Part shown: one piece after another, positions 1 to 6,255 of the stretch | Numbering within the stretch: position 1 is the first letter of the stretch | Layout of the letters: each line of letters opens with the position of its first letter | From: Acidobacteriota bacterium | GTDB lineage: Bacteria > Acidobacteriota > Terriglobia > Acidiferrales > UBA7541 | Reading direction: 5' to 3' | Length of the DNA stretch: 7,386 nucleotides | Assembly: GCA_003131985.1 (NCBI GenBank) | Contig: PKWH01000194.1 | Coordinates: 1 to 7,386, forward strand | Notes under the pieces: generated by a model | What the model was told of the DNA's origin: nothing | Seen by the model: only the letters and a program-made list of their open reading frames with translations | Database searches by the model: none | Program-made: the position numbers and the translations under genes

Positions 1-2
1 GT

Positions 3-1082
3 ATTTCGTCGGGCGCGCTGGGATTCGCAGACTACTCGAAATATCTCACGGCGAAGATTCCAGCTATTGCGTCGTGGCTGAATGCGAACGCGGGGCAGGC
101 CCGCGAGGCGCTCGCAAATTACAATCGAGTAGTCGCGCTGTTGCTAATTGTTGTCGCCGTGGCGTTGCTTTACCGAAAGATCACGACGATCGGAAAGATC
201 TCGACCGTGCTTTGGGTGATCGTACTGGGGACGATCTTGTGGCTGATTTACGGCGGCGCGACGCATTTCAACGCGAGCAGAGTGTTTACGTATCCCGCCG
301 GTGCGTGGAGCTTTTCTTGGATTTTCTTCGCCGGGCTGGGCCACGCGTCGGTGCAAACTGTGTACAGCTATCTGGGTTATTACAACGTCTGCAATCTGGG
401 CGGAGAAATGAAGGACCCTGGGAGAAATATTCCACGCGCGATCTTCTTTTCTATTTTCGGGATCGCGATCCTTTATTTCCTGATGCAAACGAGTATTTTG
501 AGCGTTATCCCGTGGCAAGAGGCGCAGAACTCAGCTTTCGTCGTGAGCTTATTCGTGGAGCGAACGTTTGGAATGCACTGGGCGACGTTTGCGACCGCTC
601 TGATTCTGGTACTAGCGTTCGGCTCGATTTTTTCAGCCACGCTGGGATATTCGCGCGTGCCGTATGCAGCGGCGCTGGACGGAAATTTCTTCTCGATTTT
701 TGCACGCTTGCATCCCACGAAGCGTTTCCCATATGTGTCACTGTTGGCGCTGGGTGGAACGTCGATCGTCATCTGCATGTTTTTCAACCTTTTCTCGGTG
801 ATTCGCGCCATCCTGGCGATGCGCTGCCTCATCCAATTTGTTGGACAGGCTGTTGGACTGATGTTGCTGCATCGGCGATGGAAGGCCGAGCGTTGGCCTT
901 TTCGGATGTGGCTCTATCCCGTACCGGTGATAATCGCGATTGCAGGCTGGATTGCAATTTTTATATCGACGGGACGAACACCGATGCTCGCCTCGCTTGT
1001 AGCGATGACAGCGGGTATCCTTGTATATCTCGGGCGAGCGCGGCTGTTGCGCCAGTGGCCATTTCAGGAGGGTGTTGGATGA
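3..1082 (+). CDS. APC-superfamily amino acid permease (5' end outside window)
   Basis: This is an integral inner-membrane amino acid transporter, probably a secondary transporter of the LAT-like branch of the APC superfamily. The frame is open from base 3, so the gene begins upstream; 359 residues are visible, and full-length relatives are roughly 430-500. The visible part is a run of hydrophobic helices. A conserved loop holds GYYNVCNLGGEMKDPGRNIP, matching the APC pattern of a Gly-Tyr followed by a Glu and a DP.RNIPRA segment. Further on comes SRVPYAAALDG then HPTKRFPYVSLL, the typical SR.PYA.A.DG / P...LL signature of this group. The stop overlaps the start of the PIG-L gene as ATGA, so the two are probably co-transcribed and translationally coupled. 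The transporter class is clear; the substrate is not, and a PIG-L neighbour hints at an amino sugar or amino acid derivative (inference). Confidence 0.9.
   Translation: MSSGALGFADYSKYLTAKIPAIASWLNANAGQAREALANYNRVVALLLIVVAVALLYRKITTIGKISTVLWVIVLGTILWLIYGGATHFNASRVFTYPAGAWSFSWIFFAGLGHASVQTVYSYLGYYNVCNLGGEMKDPGRNIPRAIFFSIFGIAILYFLMQTSILSVIPWQEAQNSAFVVSLFVERTFGMHWATFATALILVLAFGSIFSATLGYSRVPYAAALDGNFFSIFARLHPTKRFPYVSLLALGGTSIVICMFFNLFSVIRAILAMRCLIQFVGQAVGLMLLHRRWKAERWPFRMWLYPVPVIIAIAGWIAIFISTGRTPMLASLVAMTAGILVYLGRARLLRQWPFQEGVG
1066..1071 (+). promoter_or_regulatory. Shine-Dalgarno site deciding the PIG-L start
   Basis: AGGAGG lies 7 bases before the ATG at 1079, inside the 3' end of the permease gene. 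It fixes the start of the deacetylase at 1079 although the same frame stays open far upstream. A good signal peptide begins directly at this ATG. Confidence 0.85.
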
Positions 1083-3619
1083 AGCGGTCGCAAACAATCT
1101 GGGCGGCTATAGTCCTGGCAGGTCTCGCAGTGATGTCCACAGTTCCACGGGCGGCCGCGCAGTCGTTGGCCGATACCGTCGAAGCCATCAATAAATCGCG
1201 AGTGACTACGCGAGTCCTCTTTGTGACGGCGCATCCTGACGATGAATGGTCGAGCCTGTTGACATATCTTTCGCGCGGACTCGACGCGGACGTTGGATTG
1301 CTGACGCTTACACGCGGCCAAGGGGGTCAAAATGCCATCGGCCCGGAGCAGGGCGACGAGTTAGGAGTGATCCGCACGGAGGAGTTACTCGCAGCGGGAG
1401 AGCATTACGGCGTGCATCAATTTTTCACCCGGGCGCCGGACTTCGGTTTTTCAAAGAGCGCTGACCAGACCATGAAAATCTGGGACCACATCGCGCTGGA
1501 TGACATGGTGCGTGTGATTCGCACGTATCGCCCGCAAGTGGTCATAAACGGATGGGGCGGCGTCCATTCCGGACACGGGCAGCACCAAGCCAGTGGAATC
1601 CTGACGCCGCAAGCGGTAGCCGCAGCCGCCGATCCAAAAATGTTTCCCGAGCAAATTTCCCAAGGGCTGGTTCCGTGGAAGGTGAGCCTGGAGGTTCGGC
1701 TGGCACGGGACAATTCCCCCGAGGCAGTCGAATTGCCTGTCAATTCCGTTTCTGCGCTCTGGGGAAAAAGCTATACGGAAATGGGCATGGAAGGGCACGC
1801 GCAACACCGCTCGCAGGGAACGCCAGCGTTTTTCGGCAACGCATTTTTCCGGCGACCGATCTACCTCGTCGCCGAAAATGAGAAAGGCACAGACGGAAAG
1901 TTTGACGCTAAGCTTTTAGCGGAACCTCTTTCATCCCTCGGCACGCGATTCCCTTCACTTCAATCGGCCATGGCCACGCGGCTCGCTGCCGCAGACTCGG
2001 ATTTGAAAGCTGCGCTTGTGGCCGCGCGTTCCACGGCTCGGACCGACGCTGCTACTTCGCTGGCGCAAGCCGGGTTGGAAATTGGAAGCTTGAGAAACGA
2101 AATCTCAAAGAACGCAATGGCAAACCGCGCCAACGAGGAAACCGCATCCGCATTGTGGGCACTGCAACGCGTAAGCGACCAGATCGATCACGCGCTGGCG
2201 GAAGACGTCGCGATTCCGTTCGAAGTGCAGGCGGACCGCCACGAGCTTGTGGCGGGAGAAAGTTTTTCCGTGGATGTGACGTTCGGCGGAGAACCCATCG
2301 TACCTGTGAAATGGACGCTGGATGCACACGGCGGCCTGCAAGTGCCGCCGGGCTGGACTACAAAGAAAGAAGAAACGAAACAGGGAAGTGATAACGAACA
2401 CTTCAATGTGACGATTCCTGCTGATGCAAAAGCGCCGAGTTCGCCCGAAGATGCGATTCTGCCTTTCCCGCCGCCACTCGTGCGTGTTGCGCTAACGGTG
2501 GTGTGGAGTTCTTATCGATTTACAATCGAAAAACCGGTGGAGTCGGTGCAGGCAACAACGACGGGCATTGCGACCTACCCGCTCGATCTTGTTCCGGCCG
2601 TGACGCTTACTGTCGAGCCACAGCAGGTGATGGTTCCGGTGCAGCGCTCGTCAGAGCCGGTGAAGTTGTTCGCGCGGGTCCGCTATCACGGAACAAAACC
2701 CGTGAAGGTTGGCGTTGGAGTGGATGCACCGGAAGGATGGAACGCGCAATCGATTGCACCTCTGGATTTTGCAACCACCGGAGACCAATTGATCCGTTTA
2801 ATCGTGGCGCCGCCAGCTCGAACGTCGCCGGGCGCATATGCGCTGCATCCCTATGCGAAGATTGGCGATGAGACGTTTCGGACATCGCTCGAACCAATTC
2901 CGACGCTTCCCACGCGCAATTGGAGTGAACCTGCCGACGCGACCGTGCATGTGCTCGATCTGAACGTGCCCGCCAATATGCGAGTGGGTTACATCGCCGC
3001 GGAGAACGATCCCCTTCCGGAAATTTTGCGCGAGCTTGGAATTCAGGTGGATTTGCTGGACGAGGTGGCGCTGGCTTTCGGCGATTTGAACCAGTACGAC
3101 GCAATCACCGTCGGTATTCGCGCTTACGAGTTACGTCCCGATCTGTTGCGCGCGAATCAGCGGCTGCTGGATTACGTGGATCGAGGCGGAACGCTTTTGG
3201 TTCAATACCAGCGCGATTTCGCCTGGGACAAAGAGCTGCCGGCACCGTTTCCCGCGAAAATGGGAGATAAAGTTGCGCGCGTAACCGATCCGAATTCTCC
3301 CGTAAGATTTCTCGTGCCGGACAGCCCGTTGCTGAATTCGCCGAACAAAATCTCGCTCGCTGATTTTCAGGGATGGGAGCAGGAGCGCGGTTTATATTTC
3401 TGGGGCACTTTCGATCCGCGTTATCAGCCAATCCTAGGACTGAAGGATTTCAACGAAGCTGAGGTCACAGGAGGGCTTGTATCTGCGCGGGTTGGAAAGG
3501 GTCTCTACATTTACACCGGTTTGTCATTTTTCCGCGAGCTTCCGGCGGGAGTGCCGGGTGCCTATCGCCTATTCGTCAATCTGCTGAGCCAGACGCAACA
3601 TGCAGCCGCAAAAGACTGA
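1079..3619 (+). CDS. Exported PIG-L (LmbE-like) family deacetylase with C-terminal ThuA/amidotransferase-like domain
   Basis: This is an 846-residue predicted secreted or periplasmic zinc-dependent N-deacetylase of the PIG-L/LmbE family. Known members hydrolyse N-acetyl groups on GlcNAc-type substrates; the substrate here is unknown. Residues 1-27 form a signal peptide with a hydrophobic core and a likely cut after AAA27. The catalytic domain spans about 44-260: AHPDDE at 51-56 supplies the metal ligands His52 and Asp55 and the catalytic Asp54, and HGQH at 166-169 supplies the late His. A helical linker (about 280-375) follows. Next come beta-sandwich-like regions at about 380-490 and 505-600; the second resembles NEW3/NPCBM-associated domains (PEGW at 551-554). 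The C-terminal part, about 625-840, looks like a class I amidotransferase/ThuA-like alpha/beta fold (RVGYIAAENDPLPEIL, then DYVDRGGTLLVQYQ). Most family members are about 220-300 residues, so this is the large multidomain type. The gene overlaps the permease by 4 bases and the SUMF1 gene by 20. The family call is firm, the tail domains moderate. Confidence 0.92.
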   Translation: MKRSQTIWAAIVLAGLAVMSTVPRAAAQSLADTVEAINKSRVTTRVLFVTAHPDDEWSSLLTYLSRGLDADVGLLTLTRGQGGQNAIGPEQGDELGVIRTEELLAAGEHYGVHQFFTRAPDFGFSKSADQTMKIWDHIALDDMVRVIRTYRPQVVINGWGGVHSGHGQHQASGILTPQAVAAAADPKMFPEQISQGLVPWKVSLEVRLARDNSPEAVELPVNSVSALWGKSYTEMGMEGHAQHRSQGTPAFFGNAFFRRPIYLVAENEKGTDGKFDAKLLAEPLSSLGTRFPSLQSAMATRLAAADSDLKAALVAARSTARTDAATSLAQAGLEIGSLRNEISKNAMANRANEETASALWALQRVSDQIDHALAEDVAIPFEVQADRHELVAGESFSVDVTFGGEPIVPVKWTLDAHGGLQVPPGWTTKKEETKQGSDNEHFNVTIPADAKAPSSPEDAILPFPPPLVRVALTVVWSSYRFTIEKPVESVQATTTGIATYPLDLVPAVTLTVEPQQVMVPVQRSSEPVKLFARVRYHGTKPVKVGVGVDAPEGWNAQSIAPLDFATTGDQLIRLIVAPPARTSPGAYALHPYAKIGDETFRTSLEPIPTLPTRNWSEPADATVHVLDLNVPANMRVGYIAAENDPLPEILRELGIQVDLLDEVALAFGDLNQYDAITVGIRAYELRPDLLRANQRLLDYVDRGGTLLVQYQRDFAWDKELPAPFPAKMGDKVARVTDPNSPVRFLVPDSPLLNSPNKISLADFQGWEQERGLYFWGTFDPRYQPILGLKDFNEAEVTGGLVSARVGKGLYIYTGLSFFRELPAGVPGAYRLFVNLLSQTQHAAAKD

Positions 3620-4382
3620 CCCAATCCCCGCGCACTTGGCCGCGTGTGCCGAAACTTTGGGCCCGCGCATGGTGCAGATTCCCGCGGGCTGGTTCTTAAT
3701 GGGCTGCGATGCGGGCCAGGATAACGAAAGGCCCGTGCATCGTGTTTGGCTAGATGCCTTCGAACTGGGCGCGTGCCAGGTGACGAACGCCGAGTACGCA
3801 CAATTCCTTACCGCCGCGCAGCATCGCAAACCTCTACATTGGAACGATCCCAATTTCTCCGATCCCTTGCAACCAGTGGTGGCTCCTTCATGGTTCGACG
3901 CCGTTTCGTATTGCGACTGGCTCAGCGGTATGACGCGGCGGCGTTTCCGCTTGCCTACGGAAGCGGAGTGGGAATACGCCGCGCGCGGCGATCTTGAACA
4001 GAAGCAATTTCCTTGGGGTGACGCGCCACCGGAATCGCTCGCGAATTATGCTACGCGGTGGAAGACTGGGCCAGAACCCGTAGGACGCGCGGAGTCTAAC
4101 GGCTACGGCCTTTTCGATATTGGCGCAAACGTTCACGAATGGTGCGCGGATTGGTTTGACGCGGATTACTATGGAGTGTCGCCGGAACGGAATCCTCAAG
4201 GGCCCGCCGAGGGCGTCGCACACGCGCAAGTAAAACATCCGGTTCCGACGCGGCGTGCGTCGCGAGGAGGTTCGTGGCGGCATTTCACTAAAGTGTCGCG
4301 CTGCGCCGCGCGGTCGAGCATTCCTCCTGAATTTCAGTATGCTGACTACGGATTTCGCGTCGCCTGCGACAGCGTCAAGTGA
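3600..4382 (+). CDS. SUMF1/formylglycine-generating-enzyme-fold protein lacking the catalytic cysteines
   Basis: This 260-residue protein has the complete SUMF1 (FGE-sulfatase) domain: MVQIPAGWFLMG at 24-35, RPVHRVWLDAFELGACQVTNAEYAQFL at 44-70 with the V.N..Y..F core, FRLPTEAEWEYAARG at 116-130, FPWG at 137-140, NVHEWCADWF at 177-186, RGGSW at 222-226, RCAARSS at 234-240 and YGFRVA at 250-255. True FGEs have two active-site cysteines between the GGS and RCAARS motifs (CHRSYC in human SUMF1). Here that stretch is WRHFTKVS, shorter and without cysteine, so sulfatase activation is unlikely. The fold is also used by EgtB, PvdO and other proteins, and the actual role is unknown. No signal peptide is seen, so the protein is predicted cytoplasmic, unlike the exported PIG-L product. 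The start at 3600 lies inside the PIG-L gene with only a weak TGAG upstream, so translation probably depends on coupling. An ATG at 3669, right at the domain edge, is the alternative start. Confidence 0.88.
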   Translation: MQPQKTDPIPAHLAACAETLGPRMVQIPAGWFLMGCDAGQDNERPVHRVWLDAFELGACQVTNAEYAQFLTAAQHRKPLHWNDPNFSDPLQPVVAPSWFDAVSYCDWLSGMTRRRFRLPTEAEWEYAARGDLEQKQFPWGDAPPESLANYATRWKTGPEPVGRAESNGYGLFDIGANVHEWCADWFDADYYGVSPERNPQGPAEGVAHAQVKHPVPTRRASRGGSWRHFTKVSRCAARSSIPPEFQYADYGFRVACDSVK

Positions 4383-4501
4383 TCCGTAGATTTTCGCCGG
4401 CGCGCCAGCAGTTTTCGAATTCATCCCAAAGTTTGCCAATGCAGCAGCGCTTTCTATTGAGCACATGCTCCAAGGTCTCGCCACGCTTGGTTTTCCCTTC
4501 G

Positions 4502-4510
4502 TGATATTCT
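4502..4510 (+). promoter_or_regulatory. Candidate extended -10 promoter for the SnoaL-like gene
   Basis: TGATATTCT reads as an extended -10 element (TG-n-TATTCT, 4 of 6 to TATAAT). It would start RNA near 4517, about 38 bases before the ATG at 4555. No well-spaced -35 box is seen: TTGGTT at 4487 is only 12 bases away. The rest of the 172-base spacer after the SUMF1 gene shows no convincing terminator. Confidence 0.35.
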
Positions 4511-4554
4511 CCGAGGCGCTAGGTAGAAAGAGAAAAGAGGGAGACGCTACTAAA

Positions 4555-5178
4555 ATGTCGAAGTGGAAAACGCGGATGATTTCCCCGGAGAACTTACGGT
4601 GCGGATTGCGTGCCCTCGCCGCAATCATCTTAATATTTGCGGCCACCACTGGAACCTGGGCGCAAAAAAACAAGAAGAAGCCTGACAATACTTCGCCGAT
4701 GCCGACGATACCCCTTCCTGTTTCCGATCAAATCGATCATGACATTGGGGAGATGCTGGGCGCTTTTCAGGCGGGCGATGTCGAGGCCATGCATAAATAT
4801 TATTCAGACAATGTGACATTTGTAAGCGGAACTTTTGGGCCGCCGATTATAGGCTGGCAGAATTACCTGGCCGGGTATCAGCAGCAACGCCTGGCGTTTC
4901 CGGCAATCCAGCTTATCCGCAGGAACACCTACATCTTCGTGCATGCAGACGTCGCCTGGGCCTCCTACCAGTGGGAATTCAGCTCCGTCTTGAACGGCAA
5001 GCCCTACGCATTGCGTGGGCAAACTACGCTGGTACTCAACAAAGTGGGAGACAATTGGCTGATCGTCCACAACCATACAGCGCCGCTCTGTGATTACTCC
5101 GCGTCGCCGCAGCAACAGCCTTCAACGCAACCGCCAGTGACGCCGACTCTCCAGCCGGCGCCAAAGCCGCAGAATTAA
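4555..5178 (+). CDS. Exported SnoaL/NTF2-like (DUF4440-type) protein
   Basis: This is a 207-residue secreted or periplasmic protein. The N-terminus has basic residues, a hydrophobic stretch (about 20-31) and a likely signal peptidase site after TWA36, followed by a Lys-rich QKNKKKP segment. Residues about 58-176 form a SnoaL-like/NTF2 fold: an initial helix with the pattern I...L.AF.AGDVEAM, then YYSDNVTFV, a substrate-loop region with GW..Y, and the closing strands TTLVLNKVGDNWLIVHNHTA, typical of DUF4440/SnoaL_3 proteins. The family includes isomerases, hydrolases and simple binding proteins, so no reaction can be assigned. The tail (183-207) is low-complexity, rich in Pro and Gln. The start at 4555 is preceded by GAGGGAG at 4537-4543, 11 bases away; the same frame is open from 4465, but that extension would bury the signal peptide. 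The gene ends in tandem stops TAA TAG and appears to stand alone. Confidence 0.8.
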   Translation: MSKWKTRMISPENLRCGLRALAAIILIFAATTGTWAQKNKKKPDNTSPMPTIPLPVSDQIDHDIGEMLGAFQAGDVEAMHKYYSDNVTFVSGTFGPPIIGWQNYLAGYQQQRLAFPAIQLIRRNTYIFVHADVAWASYQWEFSSVLNGKPYALRGQTTLVLNKVGDNWLIVHNHTAPLCDYSASPQQQPSTQPPVTPTLQPAPKPQN

Positions 5179-5236
5179 TAGCAGGTGGAAATTTGCCGTC
5201 CACGCCAACAAGATGCTGATGCGGTTGGTTGAACGC

Positions 5237-5518
5237 TCAGAAGTTCTTAAATCCCTGCCAGAGCCAGAGACCTGCGATCACCAGGAGCAGTAAAACCGAC
5301 CCTGTGATTAACAGCTTGATTGGCATGCCCAGCCTCTCAATCCGAGCGACGATGAGACGCTGCTCTCGAGCCATGGAATCCCCAGCTTTGGCGAGGAAGA
5401 TTTGATCCTCTTCGTGGGATTCGAGAGTGCCGCGATAGATCAGCATGCAGATGAGTGCGGCGGTGATTACGGCCCAAGCGACCAGCAAAGTGAAAAGCGT
5501 GGTTCCAATCGGTTCCAT
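5237..5518 (-). CDS. Small two-helix membrane protein of unknown function
   Basis: This 93-residue protein has two predicted membrane helices, at about 7-28 (LLVAWAVITAALICMLIYRG) and about 68-88 (LLITGSVLLLLVIAGLWLW). They are joined by a charged helical loop (about 30-66) containing ESHEEDQIFLAKAG and MAREQRLIVARIERLG. The basic residues flanking the loop suggest it faces the cytoplasm, with both ends outside (inference). The start is well supported: TAGGAGG sits 5 bases before the ATG. The gene lies 113 bases downstream of the PilZ gene on the same strand and has its own consensus extended -10 promoter. It resembles short hypothetical proteins I associate with acidobacteria; no function can be given. 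It converges with the SnoaL-like gene, 58 bases away. Confidence 0.82.
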   Translation of the reverse strand: MEPIGTTLFTLLVAWAVITAALICMLIYRGTLESHEEDQIFLAKAGDSMAREQRLIVARIERLGMPIKLLITGSVLLLLVIAGLWLWQGFKNF

Positions 5519-5523
5519 GCTTC

Positions 5524-5530
5524 CCTCCTA
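5524..5530 (-). promoter_or_regulatory. Strong Shine-Dalgarno of the small membrane protein
   Basis: On the minus strand TAGGAGG precedes the ATG (5518) by 5 bases. This near-complete anti-16S match supports a real, well-translated small gene. Confidence 0.75.
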
Positions 5531-5603
5531 GCCCGTTGGCGTCGAAGACTACACGGAGAATGACCCGGCCAAGGGGGCCTGTACCTGAGGTGAACTTGGA
5601 GAG

Positions 5604-5612
5604 ATTATAGCA
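5604..5612 (-). promoter_or_regulatory. Extended -10 promoter for the small membrane protein
   Basis: On the minus strand the sequence reads TGCTATAAT, a perfect TATAAT preceded by the TG-n of an extended -10 element. No good -35 hexamer is found at 16-18 bases, as is common for extended -10 promoters. It begins about 20 bases after the PilZ stop codon. The predicted RNA start near 5597 gives a leader of about 80 bases, so the gene can be expressed independently of the PilZ gene. Confidence 0.6.
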
Positions 5613-5631
5613 TCACACGGCAAAGAGGAGC

Positions 5632-5973
5632 CTAAGCCGTGCAGCACTCGTCGGGGAAGTGCACGCCCCAGAAATTTCGCGCTGGGTAGAGGATTTCAAT
5701 ACCCAGTTCGTAGATCCCATCGTTCGCGTCTCTTACGCGAACCACGCGAAATTCCTCAGTTTCCTGAGACATTCCGTTCAGAACCTCGATACGCGAGCCA
5801 AGCGCGGGCGAGAAAGGAGCCCGAAGCAAGGCGCCAAAACGGCTGACGGCGATCGCTTCGGCAGGCGTGTCCAAGCCCTGTCCTTGGCTGCCATCACTGA
5901 AAACCTGTACTGGTATTCGAATTAAGACGCGACTAGCGCGGCGGCGCTCGATCATCGCGCGGGCGGTTGCCAT
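5632..5973 (-). CDS. PilZ-domain protein, probable c-di-GMP-binding type
   Basis: This 113-residue cytoplasmic protein is essentially one PilZ domain, a fold that commonly binds cyclic di-GMP and passes the signal to partner proteins. The first binding motif RxxxR is present as RRASR (11-15). The second, normally (D/N)xSxxG, appears as AVSRFG (42-47): Ser and Gly are kept, but the leading Asp/Asn is Ala. Strands follow (GSRIEVLNG, EFRVVRVRD, YELGIEIL), then the ending NFWGVHFPDE seen in related short PilZ proteins that I associate with acidobacteria. The start at 5973 is chosen because GGGGGT lies about 5 bases upstream and the domain begins at once. The open frame continues upstream to 6219, but that part is antisense to the tRNA and not coding. 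The altered second motif leaves ligand binding uncertain. The effector target is unknown. Confidence 0.82.
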   Translation of the reverse strand: MATARAMIERRRASRVLIRIPVQVFSDGSQGQGLDTPAEAIAVSRFGALLRAPFSPALGSRIEVLNGMSQETEEFRVVRVRDANDGIYELGIEILYPARNFWGVHFPDECCTA

Positions 5974-6012
5974 AACGTACCCCCTACGGAATTCCCCAAG
6001 CCAGCTCAACCA

Positions 6013-6041
6013 CTTTAAATGCCGTGCGTGCCGGGGGTCAA
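6013..6041 (-). promoter_or_regulatory. Candidate promoter for the PilZ gene
   Basis: On the minus strand TTGACC (6041-6036, 5 of 6 to TTGACA) is followed after 17 bases by TTAAAG, or after 16 by TTTAAA, as a weak -10. Transcription would start near 6006, about 33 bases before the ATG at 5973. The -10 is poor, so this is tentative. Confidence 0.35.
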
Positions 6042-6067
6042 GATTCCCGCTTAAGGGGTGTGCTTCG

Positions 6068-6096
6068 TTGACAAACCCTGGGTCACGCGGCAATAT
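6068..6096 (+). promoter_or_regulatory. Promoter of the tRNA-Leu gene
   Basis: A perfect -35 TTGACA (6068-6073) is followed by a 17-base spacer and CAATAT (6091-6096) as -10. RNA would start near 6103, about 25 bases before the mature tRNA. The GC-rich stretch just after the -10 (GGGCC) resembles the discriminator of growth-rate- or stringently controlled stable-RNA promoters (inference). Confidence 0.6.
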
Positions 6097-6127
6097 GGTT
6101 GGGCCTCGTTGTTTTGCCGCAGGAATT

Positions 6128-6214
6128 GCCCAAGTGGCGGAATTGGCAGACGCGCTAGCTTCAGGAGCTAGTTCCCGCAAGGGAGTGGAGGTTCGAGTCC
6201 TCTCTTGGGCACCA
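6128..6214 (+). tRNA. tRNA-Leu, anticodon CAG, CCA end encoded
   Basis: This is an 87-base class II tRNA reading the codon CUG. The acceptor stem GCCCAAG (6128-6134) pairs with CTTGGGC (6204-6210), followed by discriminator A and an encoded CCA (6212-6214). The anticodon stem CTAGC/GCTAG (6155-6159 with 6167-6171) closes the 7-base loop TTCAGGA, with anticodon CAG at 6162-6164. The long variable arm has a CCC-GCAA-GGG hairpin (6174-6183), as expected for leucine tRNAs. The T arm is GGAGG-TTCGAGT-CCTCT (6187-6203). All arms are intact, so it should be functional. It appears to be a single tRNA rather than part of an array, and no clear terminator follows in the 41 bases before the converging oxidoreductase gene. 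Confidence 0.97.
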
Positions 6215-6255
6215 TACAATAAGAAAAGTTACGCTCCGACCGAGAAAAGAGCTTG

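Noticed and set aside
74..1078. An open frame running in phase upstream of the PIG-L gene, which would make an 1181-residue protein.
   Set aside because: The overlapping frame 3-1082 encodes a clear APC permease, while this stretch translates to Arg/Cys-rich sequence with no family resemblance. The ATG at 1079 has AGGAGG and a signal peptide.
2607..3104. A 165-residue minus-strand open frame inside the PIG-L gene.
   Set aside because: The composition is Arg/Pro/Ser-rich and motif-free, and it lies entirely inside a firmly identified gene on the other strand.
4665..4671. A in-phase slippery heptamer A-AAA-AAC in the SnoaL-like gene that could allow -1 frameshifting.
   Set aside because: The -1 frame meets a TGA at 4683-4685, only four codons later, so shifting would just give a truncated signal peptide product. 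No stimulating structure is evident, and the Lys-rich stretch explains the A run.
3888..4688. A 266-residue minus-strand open frame opposite the SUMF1 gene and the start of the SnoaL-like gene.
   Set aside because: It spans two well-supported plus-strand genes and their spacer, is rich in Arg/Ala/Pro, and shows no recognisable motif or ribosome site. It is a shadow of GC-rich coding DNA.
5185..5203. A possible terminator hairpin GTGGA...TCCAC between the convergent SnoaL-like and small membrane protein genes.
   Set aside because: The stem is only 5 base pairs with a 9-base loop, and there is no T run on either side, so termination cannot be supported.
5974..6219. An upstream extension of the PilZ reading frame giving a 195-residue protein.
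   Set aside because: The added part is the antisense of the tRNA-Leu gene and the spacer; its RTRTSTPLRELAPEASASANSATW translation is the usual artefact seen opposite tRNA-Leu genes.
6215..6255. A search for a terminator or integrase attachment repeat after the tRNA-Leu gene.
   Set aside because: Only a 4-base GCTC/GAGC pairing without a T run is present, and no repeat of the tRNA 3' end or mobile gene was seen in the window.
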